A program made the translations under genes and the position numbers. A stretch of DNA of 42,910 nucleotides, from contig NZ_BCPV01000007.1 of the NCBI RefSeq assembly GCF_001544135.1, positions 1-42,910 of the forward strand. The letters run 5' to 3'. The DNA is from Geobacillus zalihae NBRC 101842 (GTDB lineage: Bacteria; Bacillota; Bacilli; Bacillales; Anoxybacillaceae). A model generated the notes under the pieces. The model ran no database searches. It was not told the DNA's origin and saw only the letters and a list, made by a program, of their open reading frames with translations. Below, piece after piece: positions 1 to 7,406 of this stretch (positions are counted from its first letter, which is position 1; each line of letters opens with the position of its first letter).

Positions 1-292
1 GCCACATCACCACAGAACGAAGCCGATAGCGAGCGCGACGCAGCCGCTTCCATAACGCGCGCGCTTCGCCAAGCTGGCTGCGAACGTAGACAAGCTCCTC
101 AGCGGACACATCAGCCGGCAGGCGATGATGCCGCCTTTTCATGATGGCGGACACCCCCCACATCGCCCCCATTCCGGATAAAATCGAAGGCCAAAAGCGA
201 AAATCAGCAGCGATGAATACGATCACCGCGACGATGACCCCTGCGTTCCATGAGACAAACCAACGCCATATCGTACGAAGCAGCTGCTTCAT
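1..292 (-). CDS. XpaC-like membrane protein, N-terminal part (runs off the window)
   Basis: The frame opens at an ATG (290-292 on the complement) preceded by an AGGAGAGGG ribosome binding site, and stays open to the window edge, so the C-terminus is missing. The visible 97 residues have a short basic N-terminus (MKQLLRTIW), a hydrophobic stretch at about residues 17-45 that could hold one or two membrane segments, and then a basic, helical region rich in Arg, Leu and Ala. This layout resembles XpaC-type proteins of Bacillus (annotated as 5-bromo-4-chloroindolyl phosphate hydrolysis proteins), which usually precede a TelA/YaaN-like gene. That partner would lie outside the window. The family call rests on recall of overall pattern, not on a catalytic motif, and the biochemical role of XpaC is poorly defined. 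Confidence 0.5.
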   Translation of the reverse strand, partial: MKQLLRTIWRWFVSWNAGVIVAVIVFIAADFRFWPSILSGMGAMWGVSAIMKRRHHRLPADVSAEELVYVRSQLGEARALWKRLRRARYRLRSVVMW

Positions 293-452
293 GGTCCCTC
301 TCCTTCTTTAATCTTTTCTTTCATTATAGCATGTCCATTCCATGATACGTACAAGCGCCCAAAGAAGTTTCATCGCCAACTGGACGGCGCGCATAGGACA
401 ATGGCCGCTTCGAATAGGCTATAGTAACAGGGCCATCGAAAGGGGAATCGGG

Positions 453-581
453 ATGAAAGCGATCAATTGGCAGCTTGTCTCCTTTGTCGCGATCTCGCTG
501 TTGAAAGAATATTGGTGCTATGCCGGACTGCCGCGCGTCTACTATTGGCAGGCGGCGGATGATGACAAAAAAACTGCCTAA
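453..581 (+). CDS. small hypothetical protein, 42 aa
   Basis: A 42-codon frame starts at ATG 453 with an AAAGGGG ribosome binding site about 8 nt upstream. It ends 20 nt before the SIMPL-domain gene, whose own AGAAGGAGG site lies just after the stop, so the two are probably co-transcribed. The product is mostly hydrophobic or aromatic in its first 30 residues (several Trp and Tyr) and ends in a short acidic and basic tail (ADDDKKTA). The frame extends upstream to an ATG at 342, but the ribosome binding site supports 453. I recognise no family. The site and the tight spacing are the main reasons to call it a gene. Confidence 0.45.
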   Translation: MKAINWQLVSFVAISLLKEYWCYAGLPRVYYWQAADDDKKTA

Positions 582-601
582 CAGCAGAAGGAGGGAACAC
601 G

Positions 602-1264
602 ATGCAGCCTTGGCACCGCCCCACACCGCCAACCGCCTCCCGCGCCGCACTGACCGTCACCGGCCAAGGGACAGTCAGCGCCAAGCCAGACACCGTCCTC
701 ATTGCGATCGGGGTGCGCACCGAACACGTCCATATTCAAGAAGCGCTTGCTGACAACGCGAAACGCACCGACGCAGTCATTGGAGCACTCAAAGCGCTTG
801 GCGTGCAAACAGAAGATTTGGAGACGACGGCGTTTTCCATCTATCCCCAATACGAACATCACAATGGAGCCGACGTATTATCCAGCTATAGAGTCGAACA
901 TTGGCTTGAAATCACCGTCCGCGACCCTAAAAAAGCCGGCGCCATTTACGAGGCGGCCGTTGCCCATGGAGCAAACCTCGCCCGCGGCTTGGAATTCCGT
1001 CTAGCAAACGAACAAGCCCATTACCAGCAGGCATTGGCGTTGGCCGTGAAAAACGCCAAAGAAAAAGCGCTGGCCATCGCCCGCGCTCTCAGCTTGCCTC
1101 TTTATGACACGCCGATTGAACTGAAAGAACAGTCATCGATCCGGCCGTCGCCATACGGTCCGGCTGTTCTCAGCGTTTCCTCATCAGCGCCGCCTGTGCA
1201 GACGCAAGATGTTGTCATTACCGCCGTCGTGGAAGCGGTATTTGCTTATTCGTTCATTTCGTGA
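602..1264 (+). CDS. SIMPL domain (DUF541) protein
   Basis: This 220-residue protein matches the SIMPL/DUF541 family. It opens with the typical strand pattern LTVTGQGTVSAKPD at about residues 18-31, then has I-G-V-R, a heptad-like helix with ALADNAKRTDAVIGALKALG, and the family-typical LETTAFSIYPQY near residue 80. Further on are VEHWLEITVRD and a C-terminal VVITAVVEAVF strand. The family is named for a mouse signalling protein, and bacterial members are mostly periplasmic or surface proteins linked to oxidative stress (YggE) or of unknown role. No signal peptide is obvious here, so this copy may be cytosolic. Start: ATG 602 with AGAAGGAGG 7 nt upstream. Its last 11 nt overlap tail-to-tail with the convergent TcaA-like gene. 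Confidence 0.85.
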   Translation: MQPWHRPTPPTASRAALTVTGQGTVSAKPDTVLIAIGVRTEHVHIQEALADNAKRTDAVIGALKALGVQTEDLETTAFSIYPQYEHHNGADVLSSYRVEHWLEITVRDPKKAGAIYEAAVAHGANLARGLEFRLANEQAHYQQALALAVKNAKEKALAIARALSLPLYDTPIELKEQSSIRPSPYGPAVLSVSSSAPPVQTQDVVITAVVEAVFAYSFIS

Positions 1265-2003
1265 TATCGACTTCATGGACGCGGGCGCCGCCAAACAGCT
1301 CGACGCGGACGGTTTTCTTTTTCCCATTCGAATGGACGACGGTTACAGCGTACGCGCCCGGCAAATACGGGCCGATTTTTTTGACAAATGGGTCTTTCGT
1401 CGCCTCCTCTTCCGTTTTCACCCCATTGACGACAAGCAACGCCTCCGGATCATCGACGCGCACATGGAGAAAATAGAGGGCTGGCTCAAACACATACCGG
1501 TCCTCAAACACATGAATCGTAAACACCGGCGGGTAAGATGTCAATCCTTTAATATACACGTGGCCGCTCTTGCGCTGGCGGGCAAACTCCCGATCTAGCT
1601 GTTTATACGCTTCTGGGTGCCGTTCCACATACGCGAACAACGGCGCCAACGTTTTCTCGTTGATCGGCACGCTTTCCTCCGTCACCCGCAGCATCGCCTG
1701 CAAAGCGGCCACATCGCGGTCTTCGATCGCATCTTTTAAACGCATAATGGCCATTTCTCGGCTCGCGGCCGTCTTCAACGCCCCATACCCGCTCCAAAGA
1801 AGCGTGCTCGCCCCCCACAGAACGACGATGGCGACAAGCAGCCAGCCGATGAGACGGTATTGCTTTTTTCTCCTCTTTTCCCGAGACAAAACGCGCGCCT
1901 GCTGCCTCTTTTCGCTGCGCGCCAACGCCGCGGCGCCGTTCTGACCGCCGCGGCTTCCCGTTTCCCCCTCAATGGCATCCGGTTCGAACACGCGCGGTTT
2001 CAT
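1254..2003 (-). CDS. TcaA/YvbJ-like single-pass membrane protein
   Basis: A 249-residue protein with a basic cytoplasmic N-terminus (ALARSEKRQQARVLSREKRRKKQ), one membrane segment at about residues 53-72 and an extracytoplasmic C-terminal domain. The first part after the membrane segment (LKDAIEDRDVAALQAMLR, then a Glu/Pro-rich helix) resembles the second domain of TcaA-type proteins. The last 60 residues (LLVVNGVKTEEE, LPGAYAVTVVHSNGKKK) look like a PEGA or TcaA beta domain. In Bacillus and Staphylococcus such proteins usually carry an N-terminal zinc ribbon, and none is present here. The likely setting is the cell envelope, but the role is unknown. The start is the ATG at 2003 with GAGAGGGG upstream. 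It lies downstream of, and in the same direction as, the disrupted MFS gene. Confidence 0.6.
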   Translation of the reverse strand: MKPRVFEPDAIEGETGSRGGQNGAAALARSEKRQQARVLSREKRRKKQYRLIGWLLVAIVVLWGASTLLWSGYGALKTAASREMAIMRLKDAIEDRDVAALQAMLRVTEESVPINEKTLAPLFAYVERHPEAYKQLDREFARQRKSGHVYIKGLTSYPPVFTIHVFEDRYVFEPALYFLHVRVDDPEALLVVNGVKTEEEATKDPFVKKIGPYLPGAYAVTVVHSNGKKKTVRVELFGGARVHEVDITK

Positions 2004-2110
2004 GAGCGCTTCCCCTCTCCTTCTCGCTGCCTAGTTCCACTTTATGTCAGAGACAGGGAATATATGTTACACGAACAACGGTGCGCTTTTTATTATACCC
2101 GCCTGAGCGA

Positions 2111-2127
2111 AAAACGGATAGCCGTTT
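2111..2127 (-). terminator. weak stem-loop after the MFS gene
   Basis: On the minus strand a 6-bp stem AAACGG/CCGTTT with a 4-nt loop is followed by TTCGC, just after the MFS stop codon. The stem and T tract are short, so this is only a weak candidate. Confidence 0.25.
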
Positions 2128-2137
2128 GCACCGCCCA

Positions 2138-2690
2138 TTATCGCGAAAACGAAGCGTTCGGTTGCTCCATTCGCCGCCCGACTTGTTGAAACATCCAGGC
2201 GTATAAGGCCGCGCTTCCTAGCGCCAGCATCCCAAGGACAACAAACGTCCATGCATAGCCGATCCATTCCGCCGCGGCGAGCGACAGCGGCGCCAACATC
2301 CGCCCAATCGTAAAACGGAGACTGGCGGCGGCAAAATATTGGCCGCGCATCGCCTCCGGAGCCAAGCGGGAAATGAACGACTGCTGCAAGCCAGCTGTCA
2401 TCAACTCAGCCAGCGTAAACAGCGCCATGACCGCGATCAATCCGAGCAGCGAAGACGTTTGACTAAACAGCCACATCGAGATGCCGTATAAGACGGATGA
2501 ACCGACAAACGCCTGCCGCTCCGAGTAGCGAGACATCCAACGCGTCACAGCCACCGTGCATAGTGCGACCAACAGACCGTTTTCGGCAATGAGCCAACTA
2601 AAGGCGCTCGCGCCGTCAATCGTCCATCCTGCCAATGTTTCGGCTTCGACCGTTTCTTTTGTATATACCGGGATCAGCAAGTCAAGCTGT
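2138..2690 (-). pseudogene. MFS transporter, C-terminal fragment (3' of IS insertion)
   Basis: This is the 3' piece of an MFS transporter gene. It enters directly from the right end of the IS element with QLDLLIPVYTKETV, a sequence typical of the start of TM7 in 12-TM MFS proteins. It continues through about six hydrophobic segments to a cytoplasmic tail, GRRMEQPNASFSR. The stop is at 2138-2140. A short frame beginning with GTG inside the IS end (at 2704) could in principle be translated, but it has no proper ribosome binding site. The matching N-terminal piece is at 4464-4786. The two pieces join in frame across the IS but total only about 290 residues, roughly 100 fewer than a normal MFS protein, so TM4-TM6 appear to be missing. 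A functional transporter is unlikely. Confidence 0.85.
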
Positions 2691-2701
2691 TTGACACTCC
2701 G

Positions 2702-2717
2702 CACGGCTAAAGCCGTG
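2702..2717 (-). repeat. right-end subterminal hairpin of the IS element
   Basis: A 7-bp perfect stem (CACGGCT / AGCCGTG) with a 2-nt loop lies about 11 nt inside the right tip of the element. In IS200/IS605 elements such imperfect palindromes are the structure recognised by TnpA on single-stranded DNA. The same region, transcribed with the 3' part of tnpB, would form the scaffold of the TnpB guide RNA. Confidence 0.7.
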
Positions 2718-2851
2718 GGATTCTTGGGTCATTCGCGTCCTCATCCATTTCTGGTTCGGACCACGCCCAAGATCAGGGGTGTGTCATCACCCCGTCCCAT
2801 CGGGTTAGAATGTACCCCGATGGGCGGCGCACCTGTGACCAGTGCGCTAGG

Positions 2852-3907
2852 TTAGGCGGCGAAGCCCGAAATTGCTTTGGCGATGTTGATGGCGCCATTT
2901 AAGTCGGCGTGGAGGGTGTATCCGCATTTTTTACACTGAAAGTGGATGCCATTGCGATTTCCCTTTTCCCGATGTCCACATTTACACGTTTGGCTCGTGT
3001 AGGTCGGCTTCACCCACTCGACCCGAATGCCTGCCATTTCCGCCTTATAGGCAATCATCGTTTGCAGTTGATGAAACGCCCAAGCATGAAGGCTTCGTCC
3101 TGCTTCTTTGGCCGATGTTGCCCGTTTCCGAATGCCCGTCAACTCTTCCATTCGAATCACGCCAACACCGTTGGCGAGCGCAAAATTCACGATTTGACGG
3201 CTGATTTTGTGATTTTGATCCTTCATCCAGCGGGACTCTTTACGGCCGATTTTGCGAATCATATGGAGCTTCTTGGCTTTTCCTAATCTCCTTCGCAAAG
3301 CCGCATATCGTCGGCGTACAAAGGCGCATTGGTTCCCTTTGAAAAACCACGATTTCGTTCCCACGCTGGCAACAGCGAGATAGCGAAGTCCAAGGTCAAC
3401 CCCCATCACCTTTGTTTCGTGTCGCGGCTTGACTTCAAAGGTGATCGCGATCGCCAAGCACCATTTCTTTCTCTTTTTGTAGAGCTTGGCCGCCCCTTGT
3501 TTGGCGGTTCCGTTCAACAATCGATTCAGCCATGCTTCTTGATAGGGACGCGTGACCACCGGCACACCGACTCGCTTCTCTAATGTTGGGAATGAAACGG
3601 TGTAGAACTCTCCTTTCTTTTCCACCTTCACGTTTTGATTGTTAAAGCAACACCATAATGTTCGAAACCTCTTTGTTTTCTGGTTTTTCTTTTGGGACTT
3701 CACTTCTCGAATCGTTTGATTCACGACGGCGGAAGGAAATCGTTGTGACGAAAACGCTTTAAAAATTTTACTCGTCGCTTGATTCAGTTCTGGATGATCC
3801 AACAGCCAATTCGCAAACTCTGTGTTCACTTCTGTCATCCGTTCATACATTTCCTGTTTGACTTTCGTTGGGTTGTGCAGTTCCAGCCTTAGCGTGATCG
3901 TCGGCAT
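2852..3907 (-). CDS. tnpB: TnpB, RNA-guided RuvC-like nuclease of the IS605 family
   Basis: A 351-residue TnpB with every core feature in place: an N-terminal helix-turn-helix/wedge-like basic region, RuvC-I Asp171 in GVDLGLRYLAV, RuvC-II Glu254 in RMEELTGI, the zinc ribbon Cys308, Cys310, Cys325 and Cys328, and RuvC-III Asp335 in HADLNGAINIA. TnpB proteins are transposon-encoded nucleases guided by an RNA from the element's right end, and they cut DNA next to a TAM motif. The chosen start is the ATG at 3907, preceded by AAAAGGGGGTGA, rather than a longer frame starting at 3967. The upstream tnpA stop codon (3912-3914) overlaps that ribosome binding site. The reading frame shows no sign of decay although its partner tnpA is dead. 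Confidence 0.93.
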   Translation of the reverse strand: MPTITLRLELHNPTKVKQEMYERMTEVNTEFANWLLDHPELNQATSKIFKAFSSQRFPSAVVNQTIREVKSQKKNQKTKRFRTLWCCFNNQNVKVEKKGEFYTVSFPTLEKRVGVPVVTRPYQEAWLNRLLNGTAKQGAAKLYKKRKKWCLAIAITFEVKPRHETKVMGVDLGLRYLAVASVGTKSWFFKGNQCAFVRRRYAALRRRLGKAKKLHMIRKIGRKESRWMKDQNHKISRQIVNFALANGVGVIRMEELTGIRKRATSAKEAGRSLHAWAFHQLQTMIAYKAEMAGIRVEWVKPTYTSQTCKCGHREKGNRNGIHFQCKKCGYTLHADLNGAINIAKAISGFAA

Positions 3908-3911
3908 GGAT

Positions 3912-4318
3912 TCACCCCCTTTTCTTTTGAGATTCCACATAGCGTTTGATGATTTCACTTGATCCATTCCCTGCTGTACTCACGAAGAAAGAGCGTGTCC
4001 AAAGACTTGGCAGATGAGACAAGTGTTGAAATTCTTCCCTTCATCGTCGGGAAGTCACTCCTTTCACTTTTGTCATCATATCTGATGGAGAATCAGAAGG
4101 GAGGCCATTCAAGAACAAATGACAATGATCAGGCATCACTTCCATAGCAAGAAAGCAAGAATAATCCAATCATTCTCTTGGCAAATTTCTTCTACTAACT
4201 GCCTGAATCGCTCTTCCACTTTGTTCACTAACACTTTTCTTCGATAACGCGGGCAAAAAACAAAATGGTAGTTAATTAAAGATACAGTTGTTTTCGTTCT
4301 TCGATATTTTTGTTCCAT
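3912..4318 (-). pseudogene. tnpA: TnpA (Y1 HUH transposase), frameshifted and stopped
   Basis: The gene starts at 4318 with MEQKYRRTKTTVSLINYHFVF, the usual beginning of IS200-type TnpA. After WIILA the frame is lost. The cause is visible: the 8-nt block TTCTTGCT (minus strand) is present twice in tandem at 4146-4161. Removing one copy restores the frame into MEVMPDHCHLFL, which carries the H-x-H of the HUH motif, and runs on to RYVES, whose Tyr is the catalytic nucleophile. A second lesion, a TGA at 4041-4043 where relatives have Leu, stops the restored frame. Ancestral length would be about 132 residues, normal for the family. The element can no longer move by itself. Confidence 0.88.
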
Positions 4319-4412
4319 ATTATTAATTGTATCAGTTTAATGGTCATACTCAAACAATTAAAGATAAAAAATGGTTGCTCTAAGCAATCCCATGAAGAGA
4401 TTACCGAGCAAC

Positions 4413-4456
4413 GCCGTCTTTCATCCCACGATTCAAACCGTGGGCTTTCAGACGGC
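4413..4456 (-). repeat. left-end palindrome of the IS element
   Basis: Outer stem GCCGTCT/AGACGGC and inner stem CCCACG/CGTGGG are separated by small internal loops. This is a bulged hairpin of the type bound by IS605-family TnpA at the left end, lying 8 nt inside the inferred TTAC cleavage site. Confidence 0.7.
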
Positions 4457-4463
4457 ATTTTCT

Positions 4464-4786
4464 GTAAAACTAAGAAATCCAACAAACGGCGACGACCACC
4501 ACGGGGAGCTGGCCAAGGCGAAAACGAAAAACGCCGCCCCCTGTCCGTAGGCGGATAACACCATCATCCGCTTGCGTCCGAATACATCAGCACAATAGCC
4601 GCCCATTAAATTGGTGATGACCGAGAACAACTGCGAAACAATCAACAACAACCCCGCTGTCTCTTTGCCAAAGGCATCGGCAAAATAAATCGATATAAAC
4701 GGAAAAAACATCCAAAAGGTCGTATTCATGAGCGCCTCGCCAAACAGGCGCACTTTTAGGTTGCGGTCCCAATCGCGTATTCGCAT
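4464..4786 (-). pseudogene. MFS transporter, N-terminal fragment (5' of IS insertion)
   Basis: This piece encodes the first 107 or so residues of an MFS transporter: a cytoplasmic start MRIRDWDRNLKVRL, then TM1 (about 15-37), TM2 (about 45-66), the conserved MFS loop 2-3 motif around GGYCADVFGRKRMM, and TM3 (about 75-93). It breaks in what should be TM4 (SPFVGFLSF), where the IS left end begins, and translation then runs a few codons into the element and stops. The start codon at 4786 has a good AGGGGGA site. The 3' piece is at 2138-2690. The intact form was probably a multidrug or drug-efflux-type permease, but the substrate cannot be guessed. Confidence 0.85.
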
Positions 4787-4941
4787 CCGCTGTCCCCCTA
4801 ATCTTTCGTCTTTCGAATTTCTTTGGAAATTATATCATATTTTTATAGGGGATCGGAGAAATATTTTTCAAATAAAAAAGGGCTGACCCAAAAGGGTGTT
4901 TTTCCTTAAACGAAACACAACATATTGTTTCATGACTATAT

Positions 4942-4972
4942 AAAAAAGGTGTCCCGATCCTGTTGGGACACC
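4942..4972 (-). terminator. rho-independent terminator of the CAP-domain gene
   Basis: On the minus strand GGTGTCCC/GGGACACC forms an 8-bp stem with an 8-nt loop, followed directly by six T residues, 25 nt after the stop codon of the CAP-domain gene. Confidence 0.88.
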
Positions 4973-4996
4973 CTCGACTTGCATTTCGTTTGTCTC

Positions 4997-5731
4997 TTAC
5001 TTGCGGATGAATTGCTGTGTCCAAATATATCCATTTTCTTCAAAACCAACGCCGATATGCGTAAAGTTTTTGTTCAAAATGTTTGCCCGATGGCCTTCAC
5101 TGTTCATCCACGCATTGACCACTTCTTGCGGGGTGCGTTGGCCTTTGGCAATGTTTTCCCCGGCAGCCGTGTACGAGATGCCGAATTTTTTCATCATCTC
5201 AAATGGAGAACCGTACGTCGGGCTGTTGTGCGAGAAGTAGTGGTTCACCGCCATATCGCGCGATTTTTCGCGGGCGACTTTGCTGAGGGCCAAGTCAACT
5301 TGAAGCGGCGGCAAGCCGTATTTTGCCCGCTCTTTATTCGTCAGTTCAACGACTTGTTGCTCATAGGCGTTTAAGCCAGTTGCTTTTTGCGGCGCTGCTG
5401 TTGGGGCCGTCGCTGGCGTTTTTGCCGATGCTTGCGTATTCGCAGCCGGTTTCGTCGCTGGCTGTTTGACCGTTGCCGGCGCCTGCGGTTTTGTCGTTGG
5501 CTGTTTTGCCGCCGGTTGTTGGGTTGCCGGTTTTACCGGTTGGAACGACACGAACGGGAAGTATTGTTGCAGCCATTTCTCAAAATCTTGAACGTTTGTG
5601 CTGACATATTTTACTTGATACGCATTCGCTGTCGGACACGTCGTCCCAGCTGCTTCCGTTTTCGTTGCCGCGAACGAAGCGCCGGCGAGCGCGACCGAAG
5701 CGGCGATGGTTGCTAACGTTTTTTTCTTCAT
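4997..5731 (-). CDS. secreted CAP (SCP/PR-1) domain protein, YkwD-like
   Basis: A 244-residue exported protein. Residues 1-28 form a signal peptide (MKKK, hydrophobic AT-IAASVALAGASFA core, TEAAG cleavage region). A short domain with a lone Cys follows, then a Pro/Ala/Thr/Gln-rich linker at about 66-118 that suggests a wall-spanning spacer. The C-terminal CAP domain (about 120-244) shows family motifs HYFSHNSPTYG, GENIAKGQ and GHRANILN, including the His and Glu residues of the CAP cavity. Bacillus YkwD and its relatives have the same build. They are often called spore coat or Cys-rich secretory family proteins, but their activity is not settled. Start at 5731 with AAGGAGGAATTCCG upstream. 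The gene is monocistronic, with its own terminator at 4942-4972. Confidence 0.9.
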   Translation of the reverse strand: MKKKTLATIAASVALAGASFAATKTEAAGTTCPTANAYQVKYVSTNVQDFEKWLQQYFPFVSFQPVKPATQQPAAKQPTTKPQAPATVKQPATKPAANTQASAKTPATAPTAAPQKATGLNAYEQQVVELTNKERAKYGLPPLQVDLALSKVAREKSRDMAVNHYFSHNSPTYGSPFEMMKKFGISYTAAGENIAKGQRTPQEVVNAWMNSEGHRANILNKNFTHIGVGFEENGYIWTQQFIRK

Positions 5732-5886
5732 CGGAATTCCTCCTTGTATCCTCTATTTGAAAGTTTCAGAGATCTTGCGTCCGTCAGTCATGCCTACACG
5801 ATGAGATTTGAAGAGGAACGGTTTCGTTGTTCCCTTGCCTTCGCCCTCATTATAACACGGGTTTTTTGTAATATTTTTGGGCTAAA

Positions 5887-6030
5887 ATGGAAAAACACGC
5901 AGGCTGGCAACACCTGAAAAACAAAGCGCTAGTTTTCATTGCCAGTTCGCTTCCCATCACGGCGGCCGCAACGATTGGAAGCGGCATCCTTTCACTAATT
6001 GCCGTTCCTTTTTCCCCTCTATTATTCTAG
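5887..6030 (+). CDS. possible small hydrophobic protein, 47 aa
   Basis: A 47-codon frame inside the 459-nt gap between the CAP-domain gene and the next gene. It starts MEKHAGWQHLKNKA and then has a continuous hydrophobic stretch of about 30 residues (residues 14-47), ending PLLF before TAG. The pattern is that of a single-pass small membrane protein. There is no convincing ribosome binding site before the ATG, and no family is recognised, so this is a weak call. Confidence 0.25.
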   Translation: MEKHAGWQHLKNKALVFIASSLPITAAATIGSGILSLIAVPFSPLLF

Positions 6031-6151
6031 CCGCCCACATTTTTCTAGGAAAAAGGGAGTTGACAGCCTCTTTTTTGAACCATTTCATTTAACAATTGTT
6101 ACAGCTGTGTTACAAAACAGATGATCATGTTTCTCCTGTTGTGTCAAACAG

Positions 6152-6180
6152 AAAAAGCCGGGGTTGCAAGCCCCAGCTTT
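6152..6180 (-). terminator. rho-independent terminator after the 78-aa gene
   Basis: Minus strand AAAGCTGGGGC/GCCCCGGCTTT-type stem (one G-T pair) with a short loop, ending in a run of five T, ten nucleotides after the stop of the 6191-6427 gene. Confidence 0.85.
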
Positions 6181-6190
6181 GATGACCATT

Positions 6191-6427
6191 TTATTCTTTA
6201 TCAACGACAAGCACGGTTTGCACTTCGTTCGGCTTCACCTCGACCACAAACGTTCCGCATTCGTCCGCCGCGAGCGAGTCAAGCAGCTCCTCGTTGAGAT
6301 TCGTGCGAAAAACGCCCGAAAACGGCTTGTTCCATTGGAACGCCGCCGTCGTTGTCGTTATCGTTGGCGTTGAATTGTAAAAGAGGAGCTTATCGGCATA
6401 CAGCCACACCCGTTCGTCAAAGCGCAT
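6191..6427 (-). CDS. hypothetical protein, 78 aa
   Basis: A 78-residue, mildly acidic protein with no membrane segment. It is rich in Thr near the middle (PTITTTTAAFQW) and in alternating hydrophobic residues at the end (GTFVVEVKPNEVQTVLVVDKE), suggesting a small beta-rich fold. The start at 6427 has GGAGATCG upstream, and a clear terminator follows the gene, both of which support a real transcript. It lies 79 nt downstream of the frameshifted SIS-domain gene on the same strand. I do not recognise the family. Confidence 0.6.
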   Translation of the reverse strand: MRFDERVWLYADKLLFYNSTPTITTTTAAFQWNKPFSGVFRTNLNEELLDSLAADECGTFVVEVKPNEVQTVLVVDKE

Positions 6428-6506
6428 CGATCTCCATCCCCCACCGTCTCATCGTTTGCTACTATTTTAACAAGAACGGATGGCGATTGGCTATAGAGCG
6501 CCTCTT

Positions 6507-7260
6507 CTATTGCGATAGTTGATGCCCCTCAACCAACACCGGAATGCGCGCTTTATACTTCTCCACCCATCGGCGGTTATGTTCATCCGCCCCCTCAATG
6601 TTGCCGCTTAAAAAGACGGGCGGCTCAAATCCATTTTCCACCATGAGGACAATCGCCTCGGCGAAAACGGCGTTTAAAATCGCGCTGCCGATCACGGTCG
6701 AAGTAGGGGCAAATGACGGAAACATTCGGATGAGCTAAAATCGCGTCTCCTCTCACACAATGATTGTCAATCACCAAGTCCACCACTTCATACAATAACC
6801 GACCGCTCTTATGCCGCGACGGTTGACTCTTCGAATATTCCAAAGATGTAATCGCGATCGTATACGCTCCTTTCTCTTTTGCCGCCAACGCCACATCAAT
6901 CGGAACCGGATTGCGCCCCGATGTGGACAACACAAAAAACACATCTTCAGGACGGATATCCTCATGATTGATAAAATGTTGTGCGAAATCATTCATTCTC
7001 TCCAACATGGACGACCGCACCGCCCCTTCGTGAAGCATCAGCGGCTCGACAAAGATCGGTTTCACCGGAACAAGCCCTCCCGCCCGGTAAAACACTTCCT
7101 CTGCTAAAATATGAGAATGGCCGCATCCGAATAACTGAACGATTCCGCCGTTTTGAATCGCTTCGCTTACCATATGGGCGGCCTTTTTTAGATTGTCCTT
7201 TTCATGGCTTAAAACGAGTTCCAGACGTTCATTGATTTTTTGGAAATATTGATCGATCAT
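6507..7260 (-). pseudogene. UPF0309-family SIS-domain protein, interrupted by a frameshift
   Basis: The first frame (7260 down to about 6735) encodes a SIS (sugar isomerase) domain: the glycine-rich GCGHSHILAEEVFYRAGG, LSTSGRNPVPIDVALAAKEKG and AITSLEYS. This matches UPF0309 proteins, which have an uncharacterised phosphosugar-binding role. Past HPNV the family sequence continues in the next frame as FAPTSTVIGSAILNAVFAEAI, with EPPVFLSGN and DEHNRR, ending at 6507. The switch needs one extra nucleotide, or two missing ones, near 6715-6735. The full span would give about 250 residues, the normal family length. It could be a recent pseudogene or a sequencing error, since short homopolymers (TTT, CCCC) sit at the site. 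The start is the ATG at 7260. Confidence 0.85.
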
Positions 7261-7347
7261 CGGCCATTCGCCCCTTAAGCGCTTGGTTTCCTATCCCTAA
7301 ACTAGATTTAGCCCGCCGCAGCCACGGTTAGACCCGCTCCTGCAGCC

Positions 7348-7380
7348 AAAAAAACGGCTTCCCCTATATAAGGAAGCCGT
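7348..7380 (-). terminator. rho-independent terminator of the malic enzyme gene
   Basis: Minus strand ACGGCTTCC/GGAAGCCGT, a 9-bp perfect stem with a 9-nt loop, followed by a run of seven T residues, 27 nt after the malic enzyme stop. Confidence 0.92.
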
Positions 7381-7406
7381 CCGTCGGTTCCATCGCATTC
7401 CTTGCT

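Larger units (their letters stand above)
2691..4463 (-). mobile_element. IS200/IS605-family element (tnpA remnant + tnpB)
   Basis: The element reads, on the minus strand, left end, tnpA, tnpB, right end. The left end sits immediately after a TTAC tetranucleotide (complement of 4464-4467), the kind of target used by IS608-like elements. It carries a branched palindrome: outer stem 4413-4419 with 4450-4456, inner stem 4425-4430 with 4439-4444. The right end has the small hairpin CACGGCTAAAGCCGTG (2702-2717) and ends in TCAA at 2691. As expected for this family there are no terminal inverted repeats and no target duplication. The boundaries are inferred from these features and not from a comparison with an empty site. 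The element interrupts an MFS transporter gene. Confidence 0.85.

Noticed and set aside
4862-4905. Short ACCC-AAAA-GGGT stem followed by TTTTT as a plus-strand terminator
   Set aside because: The stem is only four or five base pairs and no plus-strand gene ends nearby.
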